DNA of 64,000 nt from positions 7,378,001 to 7,442,000 of the forward strand of contig JAOVFP010000001.1 in NCBI GenBank assembly GCA_025738555.1, given 5' to 3'. Below are positions 22,691 to 35,600 of the stretch, piece by piece. Each line of letters begins with the position of its first letter. Position 1 is the stretch's first letter. Source of the DNA: Cyathus striatus (lineage: Eukaryota > Basidiomycota > Agaricomycetes > Agaricales > Nidulariaceae). The notes under the pieces were generated by a model that did not search any database, was not told the DNA's origin, and saw nothing but the letters and a program-made list of their open reading frames with translations. The position numbers were made by a program, and so were the translations under genes.

Positions 22691-23869
22691 CCAGCTCAGC
22701 TTCTGATACACATGTAAAAGAATACAACATACCCGAACTTAAAAACTTCTTTACATCTTGATTTCGAGATGCCAGTACCGAGCACGTTGAGTAGAGGAAA
22801 CAGCAGGGAGGGGCTGAGTTCCCATGCTGCCTCCCATAAACTAAACAAGGGATACAATAAACCTATAAACAAAACATATCAACTCCATGTTAGTACTGGT
22901 TTTAAACCATTAAGCCAATAAAAAATACATTTAAAACTTTACCTTTAAAAATGACGCTGCATTCTGTATAACAAGTACCAGAACCCAGAACTAGCATCTG
23001 ACATGTGATAAAAGTCAGCATGAGATACATGGAAGGAATGCAGACAATACCTGGACTTACCAAAACCTAAAGCCCAGCCCTTGAAACTTAAGACACAAGA
23101 CCAGAGAGTTTGAGTAGCAATGATGACAAGACAAAGAGACAATGTGACAGTGGGACAGAGAGAGAGAGCGCGAGAAAGGGGGAAAGGAAGAAAGAATGGA
23201 CAGTGAGTGAGTACCCCAATGGTCAGGAGTTCATGTGGAAGTGGAGAACCGATCTGTTAGGCTGATATAAATGAAATTGATGTGAGCAGCTGGCACTGCT
23301 GCATTGGCTGATTACCCGATTAGGAAGGTAACCGATGGGATGCTCAAACAAGTGTGCATTGCAGAATGGGAACGCACTGGGTTATGCACACAATTGGCTG
23401 ACTGCCGCCTGGGCACTGACAACGCATTACCTTATACACAGATCGGAGAAATGACCGGAAGAAAAATCATATTTTATTACTATGTCATTTGTAAGTAAGT
23501 AGATAGAAAAATGTATATAGACAAGTGAGGAGGGAAAGAAATGGCAGGAACTGCCAGGCATTCTTCCCCCCACAGATAGGGCGGTACAGATGAGATACAG
23601 ATGAGAATCAGACATATTTACAAGACATTTAGACATTGAGAAATACATACAGAGTTTCTTGTTTGAATTGATATCTGAATACTTTGAAATCTGAATACCT
23701 TGACATGTACTGAAAATAGCCCGAGTTCATTTGATCTAAAAATAACTTGTTCTAAATTTGGAATAGAATCGATTGCACCCCTCGAACTAACTGAACTTAC
23801 ACCTCGGAATTGAGTATTATTATTATATTTGGAATTTCTATTCTAAGTACATAAGTATTACTTAGAACT
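22691..23869. mobile_element. Unidentified ~1.2-kb insertion inside the DDE transposase
   Basis: The transposase reading breaks after SGLLSSGXLKKC (near 23880) and resumes at WDIYIDSHER (near 22680). The intervening DNA has normal CpG content, unlike its flanks, which points to a younger insertion. No terminal repeats, duplication or coding frame were recognised. There is a purine-rich stretch with GAGAGAGAGCGCGAG near 23160. Confidence 0.45.
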
Positions 23870-24249
23870 CGTCAAGTGACTCAACACTTCTTTAACCACT
23901 GCTGAGCAGTCCACTCAGATATTCCTTGAGCTTTGGTACCAAGTCATGCTTGTACCTCAGGAGTTGCAACATACTTGACAACACTACAAACACTTATATA
24001 GCTGTTTTTTGAGATCTCAAGAAGGTAGAGTTGAAGCTTGTGTGCAAAATCTTCATCCTCAAGAATGGAGGTATTGTAAGATCCATAGTGATAAAGGGGA
24101 AGCTTCTCATTGCAGAGATAGTTTGCAGTCCAAGTGTGTATATTTCTGGCATGATTAATTCCATGTCCTGCTGCCTTTGCTGGGGTTAGGGATGCTTCTT
24201 GCCAGGTGTAGTTTAACTCTGGGTCAAGAAACAAATTCAATGCCCCAAC
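23870..24249 (-). pseudogene. DDE transposase, middle part
   Basis: On the minus strand: VGALNLFLDPELNYTW, EASLTPAKAAGHGINHARNI, then LHHYGSYNTS-type sequence, EDEDFAHKLQLYLLEISK, VVKYVATPEVQA and AQQWLKKC. This is the helix-turn-helix-containing middle of the same transposase family. Its upstream end is cut by the hAT-like element at 24250. Joined to 26178 onward it reads MAMVGALNLFL without a break, confirming the insertion point. Confidence 0.82.
24242..24249. repeat. Target-site duplication GCCCCAAC (left copy)
   Basis: Identical to 26178-26185; flanks the hAT-like element. Confidence 0.9.
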
Positions 24250-26177
24250 TAGGGAAGAGCATGGGTATGCTGTACCCATATGGGTTACAGGTAAGGGTGC
24301 ATGTGGGTATGGGTGCAGGTCAGCTTTGCACTACCCATGACCTGTAGCATACTCATGCATGAATGGAGGTGCAAAATAATTTATAGCTAACATCATACAT
24401 TCAGTTTGTAGATTTATTCTGTTCCTTTCAGTAATCAAGGAGACTGCATTGTAATAGAATCAGTCTTGCTTTTTGCTGAGCCTGTGGGGTTGAGATATAT
24501 TCATCAGCAATACTTTGATGCACCCTTGGGCCTCTGCTTCATTCTTGATTTCAATATGTATTTTCCAAACTATCTGTCTTGCTGTTGGTCTCTGATATTA
24601 CTTCTAAGCACTCTGGGTTGATAATAAAGCTCTCTAGGTCATTATAGAACTCTGTGTTGTTCTAATACTGTCTGTATCTACTTCAGCATCTCTCTACATC
24701 ATTATAGGACTTGCTTCTTCATTCCAGCACTCTCTGTGTCATTGAAGGATTCTGTGTTTCATTTTAGGTCTCTCTGCTTCATTCTTGCACTCTGTATTTC
24801 ACTCTGGCACTCTGCACCCTGTTCTGGCGACCTTTACTTCATTCTAGTACTCTGTAGTTCATTCTGGCACTCTGTATTTTGTTCTGGCACTTTATAGTTT
24901 GTTCTGGCACTCTGTAGTTCGTTCTAGAACTCTTTTCATCATTATAGGACTCTCTTCTTCATTCCTGCACTCTCTGTGTCATTGAAGGATTCTGTGCTTT
25001 GTTCTAGGTCGCTCTGTTTTATTTTGGCACTCTGTAGTTCATTCTGGCACTGTGTAATTCATTCTGGCAGTCTGTATTTCATTCTGTCATTCTGTACTTC
25101 ATTGTGACAGTCTGTAATTCTTTCTAGTGCTCTGTACTTTGTTCTGGAACTCTTTACTTCATTTTATGACTCTATTCTTCATTTCTGGACTCTCTGATTC
25201 ATTCTAGTGTTCTCTGCATTGTCCTACAGCTCCTAACTTCTTTCAGGCACTATTTTCATTTTAGGACTCTCTGTATCATTCTCTGCATTGTTCCATGACT
25301 CTTTACTTTGTTCTGTGACTTCTACTTCATTCTGGGACTCTACTCTTTGTTTTAAGACTCTCTACTTTGTTCTTAGGGCTATCTGTGTTTTTCTGCTTCA
25401 ATTTTGCCCTCACAAATTCGTTCTGTATCACTCTAAAGCTATCTGCATTGTTATCACCCCTCCATGTTTCATTCCTAGTCTATTTATTTCATTATCAAGC
25501 TACTATATCTGTTGTGCACAATGCACAGCCATTATACCTTATGTTCTAGCATAATTAAAGATATATAATACCCAGCTCATTAAAGTTTTAATAACAATTA
25601 TATTTGCATGTTATATTTCATTGATTATAAGATGTACTGATTTCAATACTGAATAAACCTGTTAGTGACAGATGAGCAAAATACTTGAAGCCAAACTTAA
25701 ACACTTGAATAAGAGACAGAAGATGAGTCTTATTGCTAATCTGGAATAAACTAGCACAAGAATAGAGAACTATCTAATTAGAATGACCATTTTTATAGTA
25801 ATTGTCCATGAAGTAATCACATGTTAATAGCCTTCATTACAATGTGTGTTTACTGTGCTTCTACTGTGCAAACTCATGTACTATGTATGTAAAAGTCATG
25901 GCCAAACTGTGGACTGTGCTCATAGTCTTAATGAATAACACATGTTGATACACATGATGTCCGCACTGTGTGTCATGTGACTAATCACATGACATAGATA
26001 AGATATGATTAGATAAAATGATTAGATAAGGGATGAAATCCTAACAAAAACCCCACAGGTTACCCATAGCTCACAATACCCTTGCTAGCCTGTACCCTTT
26101 CCCATGGGTATGGGTTAGTGTGGGTATGGGTGTGGGCCACACTCAAAACACCTGGGGGTTACCTGTGCCATTCCCTA
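24250..26177. mobile_element. Non-autonomous hAT-like element, 1928 bp
   Basis: Ends read TAGGGAAGAGCATGGG at the left and TAGGGAATGGCACAGG (reverse complement) at the right. An 8-bp duplication GCCCCAAC flanks them, the length expected for hAT transposons. Subterminal words ATGGGTATGGGT/ACCCATACCC repeat near both ends. There is no transposase frame; the interior is a 20-bp tandem array plus AT-rich DNA. Confidence 0.88.
24590..25345. repeat. 20-bp tandem repeat array inside the hAT-like element
   Basis: About 35 imperfect copies of TTCTGGCACTCTGTAGTTCA and relatives (TTCTAGGTCTCTCTGCTTCA). The period stays near 20 bp over 750 bp. The open frame at 25288-25554 lies over its edge and is not a gene. 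Confidence 0.85.
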
Positions 26178-26185
26178 GCCCCAAC
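26178..26185. repeat. Target-site duplication GCCCCAAC (right copy)
   Basis: Identical to 24242-24249. Confidence 0.9.
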
Positions 26186-27201
26186 CATTGCCATGATCTG
26201 CTTTCAGAAGAAGAGATCAATCATCTTGTTATTGCTCTTTAGTGTAAGCTTTAACTTTGCATTGAGAAGTGCTGCATGATTTGAAATACTAAATGCCTGT
26301 AGTAGTTGTTTGTGTTTCATCAATGGACTTGTATCTGAACTTGGTACTCAGTAACACATCTCTGTAAGAAGCTATTTAACATGGGCTTCAGCTGCTTTTC
26401 TCTCTGCACTTGCTGCCTCTGTATATTCATTGGTGAAGACTGGCTCTTCACTGTGTGTTGTTGAAAGTACCCACTGTATGCTTTCTTCAATGTCAACCTC
26501 TTGTGCAAGTTGTGCATTTAAGGTGTTGACTGACTCCTCTGCGCTGTTCTCAGTATCACTTTCATCACTGATATTTAATGCATCTGCTTTGTCAGAAATT
26601 GTGTCTGTGACAATATCTTTTTTCATGAAGAACTGTGATATGAATGGTTGTGATCCACCTTCCAAGATTTTGCATTGTTTTGCAGCCCACCATTGCTTTG
26701 TTCAAACAGAATTTCCTGTATAGTGTTTCCTTCATTTTGATTTCAGCTCAGCAGCCTTTCACTGTGCTTGTAGTGCAACTGACTGCTTCTTGAAGCAGTG
26801 CAGTAAAATGAAGCACCTTTGCTTCCATTTGGAGATCTGTTTCTTCATTGAGATCAAGATCACCATCTTCTTCTGGGTCAAATTCTTCAGAGTCTGTTGA
26901 GTCAAGATCACCTGAAACTGTTTCTTCAAAGTTAGTAAGTGTCTCCTTCCTTTTGAAGTGGTACTCACACCATATCCTGGCATGTACTCATCATCTTCAC
27001 TGTCTGTAACCTCCTTCACAGTGGCCTGTAGCCCCCTTGATGTCCCCACTGTGCTGCCATTACTGCTTGCACTTGACTAGAGTACACACTACCATATCTC
27101 CTCTTCATTGACTTTAGTTCTACTTTACAAGCTTCACATATCCAGTGGCTTATTGCATACTCCATGTTAAGTTTTAACACAAAGTAGATAGCACTTACCA
27201 A
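26186..27201 (-). pseudogene. DDE transposase, N-terminal part
   Basis: Read on the minus strand it starts with a frame holding MEYAISHWICEACKVELKSM. It passes through an acidic stretch (VTDSEDDEYMPGYG), the hallmark GNSVXTKQWWAAKQCK leading to ISQFFMKK, and a Ser/Asp/Glu-rich segment. It then reaches the point joined to 24249. Two or more frameshifts separate these. The order and style (acidic N-terminus, then TGxSxxTxW...FF) match the start of the same fungal DDE transposases. The exact start is unknown. Confidence 0.65.
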
Positions 27202-27223
27202 GTACTAATTGTCATGTTCAGTT

Positions 27224-27829
27224 TGTTACACTTTCTCCACCTCAACTCCGCCAGAGTACCTCTTTTTCATGTGACCCTTCTATTTATATCTTTCTACTTA
27301 CTCATCCCACTCTATTTATAACTACCCACTTACTCATCATCCCCGACCCCGCTCCTCTGGTTTGTAATACTATGAGCATGGACTTACTTTATCTCCTCAG
27401 ACTTGCTTACTGATATGCTGCGCATTACTGCGCATTTATTTATAGACCTCTGCCAAGTCATGGCAAGTCACGGACTCTATTTATAGTAGCATACCTTTCT
27501 GTGAACGGATCATGCTTCTTTTGTATAAATAGCTCATGTATTCCGATCAAGCTTCTTCAGCTTGATCTTAGTTTAGCTATCATCCAATATAGCTGGCTAA
27601 TCCTCTCTATCCTCTTTGAGAACACCTCAGACCCAGAACACCGCTACTTTCTAGATCGCATCTCAAGTGTTGCTGTGAGATTGCCAACAAGTCCATTAGT
27701 GAATAACTCTATGTTATTACTGTTTAGACTTTGACTTCGTCATACGACTTACAAGTGTAGTGACAAGTCACGTGATCTATTAACATCACAAGACCAGAAG
27801 ACATCACAAGACCAGCTCGGATCGTAACA
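27224..27829 (+). mobile_element. Solo LTR, 606 bp, 5-bp target duplication
   Basis: It begins TGTTAC and ends GTAACA, a 6-bp inverted repeat, and is flanked by CAGTT at 27219-27223 and 27830-27834. A TATA-like TGTATAAATAGC lies near 27519. There is no gag-pol, so this is a solo LTR left by recombination of an LTR retrotransposon. It still holds CpGs, so it is probably younger than its surroundings. The orientation is inferred from the TATA-like box. Confidence 0.82.
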
Positions 27830-27834
27830 CAGTT

Positions 27835-28780
27835 CTACTAGTATAGATTTCCACTCTAATTACAATGAAGTTCACTTTGCAAACACACAGTAGTAGTAGA
27901 CTGAACAAGATTCTCCACATCAATGAAAAGACATTCATCCATTTGCTTATTAGTCAAAGTTGCTACCAGAAGTGGAGGGGATGGTGCTTGAGATAATGTC
28001 TTCAAGTTTAAGGTAAGTAGAAAGTTTAACATGTTAAATGTAATAATTGACCATTCCTTCTGTCATTTTGACAGTTACAATACCAGAAGTCTCACTATCT
28101 TGTTCCATGCTGGTTATATATGCCATTCTGCTAGATGGAGTTTCCCCAAGGGTTTCCTGCAAGTTTACAATGGATGACAATCTACAAAGTACTTACTCTT
28201 GTCCCATCAAGTCACATACTTAGGTGCAATGCATATGTTGGAGGTATGATCTTCATTGTCTACATGTACAATACCATCTGGCCAGCTCATTTCAAAGGTA
28301 CCCTACTAATTCACTTTCAGAAGATCAACTGTGTTCATCAATTGCCTCCCCACTGTTCAATTGGCCCCCTCATTTAGTACAGAAGAATTCACACACTGTG
28401 ATGCTCCAGTATACTTAGGTGATGTTGATATGGTTAAGATACAGCACTTGAGCAGTGTGCACCAGTATATGTTGCACTTATGATAAAAAGACAGCAACAC
28501 AAATGAATATATCATAATAAGTACATCTTATGTTGATACATTGTATTTAATACTATATATTACAGGTGATTTCATGTATAAGTACATGATTTTAGATTGG
28601 AAAATTTTTTACCTCCAAAATTTTTTTAGCATAACATTTAGGGGGTACCCTATCTATACCCCATGTAGCAGATTGTGCATGTGATCCCCCCTTGATTCTG
28701 AACAACTTTGTTTTAAAAAAATTGTGGTTGAGATTATGGAGCCAATAGACATTTTTTTGAATTTATTTTTTGAACATTTT
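27835..28780. other. Intergenic, nothing recognised
   Basis: CpG-poor, AT-rich, with short open frames only. CpG frequency rises sharply at about 28780, the edge of the gene island. Confidence 0.4.
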
Positions 28781-29653
28781 GCTTTAAATACACTACGGAA
28801 TAACTTCTTGGGGTCAGATTTGGGAAAGAATGAATGTTGAGGAAGGTATTTCGGTTTTAAGTTGAGATCAAGTTTGTGTTATGTAAGCATGCTGGAACCT
28901 TATGCCCGCTATCTTACGGTGAATTATTCCACACTCGGAACTTCATACCTGGTCGAGTCAATGTAAGGGACAGATTTCGGACCGTAATTCAAAGGCCAGC
29001 TCGTGAAATTAAATGAGAATGCCTGCGCCTTATGATGAACTGGCTTGTATAAACCAAAAAAGGTCCGTGGGAGTATCGGGGTTCCTAGGAGACCCCAATC
29101 TAGATATACCAACATACTATGGACTCTCTTTATAGAAAATCTTACACGAAACTCGCACGAGAAGTATGTAACTTATGTATCAAACCATAAACCAGTTTGG
29201 ATGCTATGCATGCATACTATATCCGCATAATCTTCGTTCATTCTCGGTCAGATGTCAGGCAAACGAACTAGGTTATTATACCCCCCATTGTTTCTTGTTG
29301 TACTCACAGTGAACTTACTCGGAGTGTGTAGTACTCTGTGACAGCGTGGCACTTAATTTGACCTGCATTAGCTAGTAAGTAGTGCGTGTTGGCATGATAA
29401 GAATACAATTAATACAACTACGGAAAACACCGATCTTCTTACATATGAACTCATGTGTTACCTCCATTGAGTGCTGTCAAGTGTTACTTGCAGATTGTTA
29501 GCGCTGGTTCTTTACGTTGTCTTACCATATCCATGAAAAATTTCACGACACTCCTGTCACACTTCGTTCTAGATAATAAGGTACAAGTCTTTCAACGCTT
29601 TTCTTCTCAACTTTGACCTAACATAACGTGTATATTCAGGCATCTACCAAACA
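28781..29653. promoter_or_regulatory. Upstream region of the DUF6535/HEAT gene
   Basis: Unique-looking sequence with normal CpG content and no convincing coding frame. It should contain the promoter of the gene at 29654, but I cannot point to specific sites. Confidence 0.35.
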
Positions 29654-32600
29654 ATGACTAGTAACCCGACAGTGCGTGAATTTATTCAATATCTTTCACC
29701 GCTGTCTGGCTCTAACTACCGCAGAAGCCATTCGCAAAAGACCCAGACGATGCCGAGAGGGCTCGAGGCGCCGTAGAACCAACCCCAGGATTGAAAAGTT
29801 CTCGGATGGGTCCTCAAAACAGCTCATCGTTCGGCGACTCTAACAAAGATCCATCTACACTCTTTAAAGAATTCAGAAAGGACGCAAAGATTTGGGAACT
29901 CTATCTGGAAAACGCGGAGGGAGTGGCTAAAGAACACGCTGCGCAATGGAATTCCTGGCTAGACTCTATTCTGATCTTTGTAAGTGGAGTATTTGAGGTA
30001 TTTTATATTATTCTGTATCTAAAGTCTACCTATACCTTATAGGCTGGTTTATTCGCAGGAACTGTGGCTTCCCTCTTTGCCATTGCATTACCAGGTTTAA
30101 CCACCACCATGAGAGCTCATATCAGCCCGGTCATTGTTCAAGGCCTTTGGTTCATGAGCCTCACTATAACAATTATCAGCGCGGTGATGGGAGTCCTTGC
30201 AAAAACTTGGATCGTTAATTTTATCCCTGTTTTCGATCGGTCTCAGAATGGGGCATACAAAGCCTATCAGCGCAAGCAGCTGGACAAGCAAGCAGAGGAT
30301 TTTCATCTGAATGAAGTCATTTTAACCATCCCGCTTCTCATCCAGATTTCATCGTTCTTGTTTATTCTTGGCTTTGCCTTCCTAGCTTTTGGAAGTAAAC
30401 TTCCGAATGGTATCCTAGTTGTCGTCTCGGGTGCCGCTGGAATGATAGGCTACGTTTATATTAGCTACTTGGGAATAAAGCGTCAATCATTTCCTTTCCG
30501 TACACCCCTTTCGGATGCGATGATATATCTTAAAGACCTTTTCATCAAGTTGTACCAAAGAAGCGATAAAAGATCTACGGCGTCAGCGAATGAAATGAAT
30601 GACATGAATGACGTGCTGGCGGATATTTGGCGAAATGACCTAATCTTGTCCTCACATATCACGGACCTTAAAGAGGCGATTGCAGAGCTCAATCGACAAT
30701 GGCCAACTCTACCTCCAAAATGGCGTAACTTTTTCTGCTGTGAGGTTGTTCTGGATATTCTGCTACAACAGCTTCAGATATATGCATCGTCTACAACTTC
30801 TCAGAAACGTAATCTGTTTGAGGAGATGTGCTCTTATATGGAGTGTTTGATCCACTTTGTGCTTCACCTTTGCACAGAAGATACGAAACTTCAATACAAT
30901 GAACTAGTGCTTATGTACAATAACCTGTCTCTTTTTTTGGAACCAGGTGCCCTCCTATACCGGTGGAATGAAGTCCAAGATGATCTTACGCCATTAGCAT
31001 TCTGTCTTCGCTCTCACATGATGGTTTTATTGAACAGGGACTCTGCACTCGGGTCGGATTCAATTAGAGACTTTACCGAGTCTGAAGTGCAGGATCAACC
31101 ATGGGATAAAATGCAATATATATTGGAATCTCGCCATAGAACTAGGTACTATATTGCTGCTTGCAAAGGCCTCAATAGCAGTACACCGAACATGAGGACT
31201 GTAAGCTCCAATATTCTCTCCCTGTCACTATCACGTGGTATGTTTCTGTTCATATTATGTTAAGTGAGCATTAAATTATTATCATTTACTAGCCGTTGTC
31301 AGTGGATATGTAGCTGAATGTTCGATGAACCTAACATATTCACGTGAATACAAGAATGCAATACGATATACTCGTGAATATATTTCCAAATTATTCAATA
31401 AAATCGGTCTGTGAGCTGTTCTTTCTGTTACTACACAGGCTGAATGTGTATATTTTCAGATATGGAGATACATAATGAAGTACAAGGAACATTCATCAAA
31501 GCTGATAGCTTTCTTCCCAACAACATCATTTTATTGCTATTGCACTCGGAAAGTGTTTTACGCGTACATGGCATTAGAATATTAGTACGAATTCTGGAAT
31601 TTACAAGTTTGTTTTTTGCACTTTATAAATACTACTTTGCAGCTAATATAAGCTTATTTTACAGGAATGGGAATGGAAAAGGACACCCTGATGAGATATA
31701 CAACGGAAATTTCTAAAATTTTGATACTCGATGAGCATGAAGAAGCCAGAGATATTGCTTGGGGCCTTCTGCGGGAATTATATGACTCTAAACATTTTGA
31801 ACCGGACATTGCCATGGGCATACACACAACAGTAGAAAATTGTCTAAAAAATCCACTATCATCTATCCCACATATTTTGGAATCAATTCTAAAAATTAAA
31901 GGCATATTAGTTTTGAAACCACCCACAATGATATTCTGATCTAAATATATGTTTTAGATCATAAAGGCATTTTTGACCTCCTTGTGACAAACAGGTCATT
32001 TAATATGCCGGATTTGATGAAAATAGCATTAACTAGTTGGAATCAAGGAGTGCGCAGCAATGCCATAAAACTACTAGCAAGTATATTGAAGCATGAAAAT
32101 GTGGATTATCTCCCTGGTTCTGAGGTAACAGAAGGTAGAAAATGTGAATTTACTGAAATTTTTCAGAAGACTATAAAGTCACAACTTCGCATCACCAGCT
32201 TAAGCCTGAAGAGCCATTTCCGAATCTTTAATATGGCTCTATGCATCCTCAAACATTCAAGCTGTATGTGACCTATTTTATAGTCTAAAAATATTACAGC
32301 CATAATTGATTTAAATAATAGTTGGATTCCTTCGACACAATATCGACATGTGGATCAATATTTTTATTCTAGATCCCGTGTTCGATTTGAAGCATGATGT
32401 TCCCCCTGCATTTAACAATTTGGCCTTGGCATGGCTGAAGGAATTTGTTATTTCAAAGGGGAAGGAGGCCTATAACAACACGAGAAGAGGGTCTATCTAT
32501 TATAATGAGTATAATGAGTATGTTGAGGGGATGGGGAAGGAACTTGGGTGTGGTGGGTATATTGGTTCGCTTGTTGCCCTATTGATTGAAGTAATCCCCC

Positions 32601-35600
32601 TTCCCGTACCCAGGTCATGACATACTTAGAGTTGCGAAGGCGGGCTTAAATCAACGCTTACATTCAGAATTACAACCTGATCATTTAAATTCCAAACGAC
32701 GATCAACATTTATCTTTTATGCCATTGGGGAATACTTAGAATCATCTTCCGAGTTCACAGTTGATTTATTTCAAATATTCAGTGACCAAAGCTGTAACGA
32801 AGATATTCGGCTTTTATCACTAAGATCCCTTGAATGTGCTCTTAAAGATAATAATAGTGGGTGGGACTCCTTTATATCATCATGTTATTAATTTATCGCT
32901 ATAGTAATGGCATCAGATTCTCTGGCCACATCAATTTTCCCAATGGCTTTCGAGACAGCAGTGGACTTAGGAATACCATCCGTCCTAATTAGTGGTTGGA
33001 CCAACTTGTTGAATTTGATTCATGTGCCAAGTACGTGATTGTGTTGTGTGTCCCTCTGATACTTATATTTTGTTCCAGTTAATATCTCTAGCAGAAGCGT
33101 CAATAAATTAATTAACAGAGTAATTACCAGCTCAGATGAAGAGACTCACACAGAAGTAATAAGGTTACTGTCTGCAATGGCCTCAAACAACCGTATGTAT
33201 TATCTTGTGGAAGTAGTCTAACATTCACAAGTGCGTTCTTTAGCCCAGGTCTTTAGCAGAGATATGATCACTCCAAGTGAACAAGTCAAACTATCACTCA
33301 AACATTTAAATGAAAACTGGAAGGTGAAATTGCGATGGCTTACACTATTAAAGTCGCTAAAGCAGCTCAGTATGTATATTCCGATATAATTACACACCAA
33401 TTTAATGCATATCTTTACAGATTATTCATCTGAAATAGCGCGAACCATTCTATTCCCAGTTCTAGCGGAAAAGAGAAGTTTAATCGGCCAAAGTATATCA
33501 GCAGGTAACTTGCATAAGACTTACATTTATTCAGTGTACTCATGTAACTGTATTCTCATTTTAGATGATTTTCATAATTCGTCCCATAGAGTTATCTTTC
33601 CGGTTCTACAGGATATGAGATATTTAATAAGTGCCGCAAATATGCTGATAGGTAGCAGCTATTTCAGGACTCTTTCATGGTCACACTCATTCATTGTTCC
33701 CGCAACATTTTTACAGAGAAAATGCTTTATAATGAACAATCTGAGATTTATACAGCTCTAATGCATAGCTTGGTGGATTTAGATAATAGAAATAAAGCTA
33801 TCCTTATTAAGGCTTGGGGATTTATGACTGAATACTGTAAGTACTTTTACTTTTCCCTTGTGATTCATGCATGTGGTGTATTGATTGTTAATCTAGTTCC
33901 GACGGAAATGCAAAATGTTGTACCAATACTTTTTGATATCACAGAACACGATAAAGATGAAAATGTTCGTTCTACTGCGATGATTACGCTAGGTTCTCTA
34001 GCTCAAACAGGTATGTGAGCTCGTATTCTTCCCCAACAAGAGTTTATATTTTTCCAAAAGGTTTTCAATATAAAATAAACGATATGATATTTGGAAAGCC
34101 AGAATTGCTAAGCAAGAGAGGGGAAGACGTACATCAATTTTGGATTCGTGTTTTCGAGGTATTGGTTAAAGGGGGTATGTGTACTAATGACGATACATAA
34201 TTTACTAATTTTGTTTGGAAGGCTACTTCACTTCACCCCTCGATATGCTCTTCAGCATCGCTCAGTACACCAGTGACAATAACTGTGCTGTACCCACTCG
34301 TCTCGAAGCAGTTAAAGTATTGACTTCACTACTAAGTCGTGATAATGGTAAGTGCGAAATATCAAAAAAATATTAATAGTTAGTGAACTGAAATACTGCA
34401 ACATTGAAGTTCGAGAAAAAGTAGCATTAAAGATGAAGGATACTGCTAAAATGACTGAACCTGATCTTAGCGTCCAAATCGAATGGGTTAGATTCTTTAA
34501 AACATTGGGTCATGATGGTAAGTCCACAATATCTTTTCTGGGGTTCAATGGTACTGTCTAATGTTAACAGGGATAATACCGCTATGCCATATGGCAACTG
34601 ACGATGACAATGATATCTCGGTTGGGGCAATAGACTCCCTAATATATCTTACGAAGAGCGAAGGTGCTTAAGTATAACAATAACATTGTATCATCCTTCT
34701 AAGTGGTTTACAGGGAAAACGGTTTATGAAACGCTCCTACAAACTATCTCTCAAGATTATATTACATCTATGCTGAAGAAGGAATCAATATTTGCCGATA
34801 GAGTTTGGTCCTGGGCAAAATTGATTGCTATTCTACCTCAGAATATTGAATGTAAGTACTCTTATTGTGCTGTTGCCAGTTGATTTCGCACACTCGGTTA
34901 TGATATTTTGTCGTATTTTCTACAGGGGAATTAAGCTTCATATCAATGATTGCGCAATCTGTCATGCACCCCAATCCTAACGTCAGAAAGGTCGCAATAG
35001 AGTCATTCTTATATCTTTTTGACTTTAAAGGTCAGTGAAGCCACTATTTGATATTATTGATAGGTTTATATACTCTTGTAACAAGAATCAACGTCAAATT
35101 CCTCGATCTTGGATTCCCTTTCAAAATATATTAAAGCAGCATTATATAACCAAGATATTAATGTTCGCGAATTAGCAATACAAACGATTGGATGGGTTGC
35201 AGATATAAATGAAGGTTCGTTTAAATTGTTTCCAATATAATAAATGCTACTGTGTCTAATATTTTTAATAGCAAACTTCACATTTAATATTATAAAACCG
35301 GTATTGTACAAGCTTCTCGCTATCACCATGACCGAGGAAGGCTATATCCAACATATTGCTGAAAGCACACTTGAAAGAATCATGATATGCGATGATGAAG
35401 GTAAATTGTGCTCCTGATAACTTTCTACTCTCACCTGTGATAAATTCAGGGAAAACAATATTGTGTTCTATTTTGTCAGGCATGCCGCAATTCTTGACGT
35501 TAATCACTGCGAAAGGATATGATTTCTCAGTACGTTTCACTCGGGTGTGTAAGTACCACGCAGTATTGTGGTCAATTTATTTTCGACTGACCGGAATATG

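Noticed and set aside
25288..25554. 88-codon hydrophobic open frame
   Set aside because: It overlaps the end of the 20-bp tandem array in the hAT-like element, in two frames at once.
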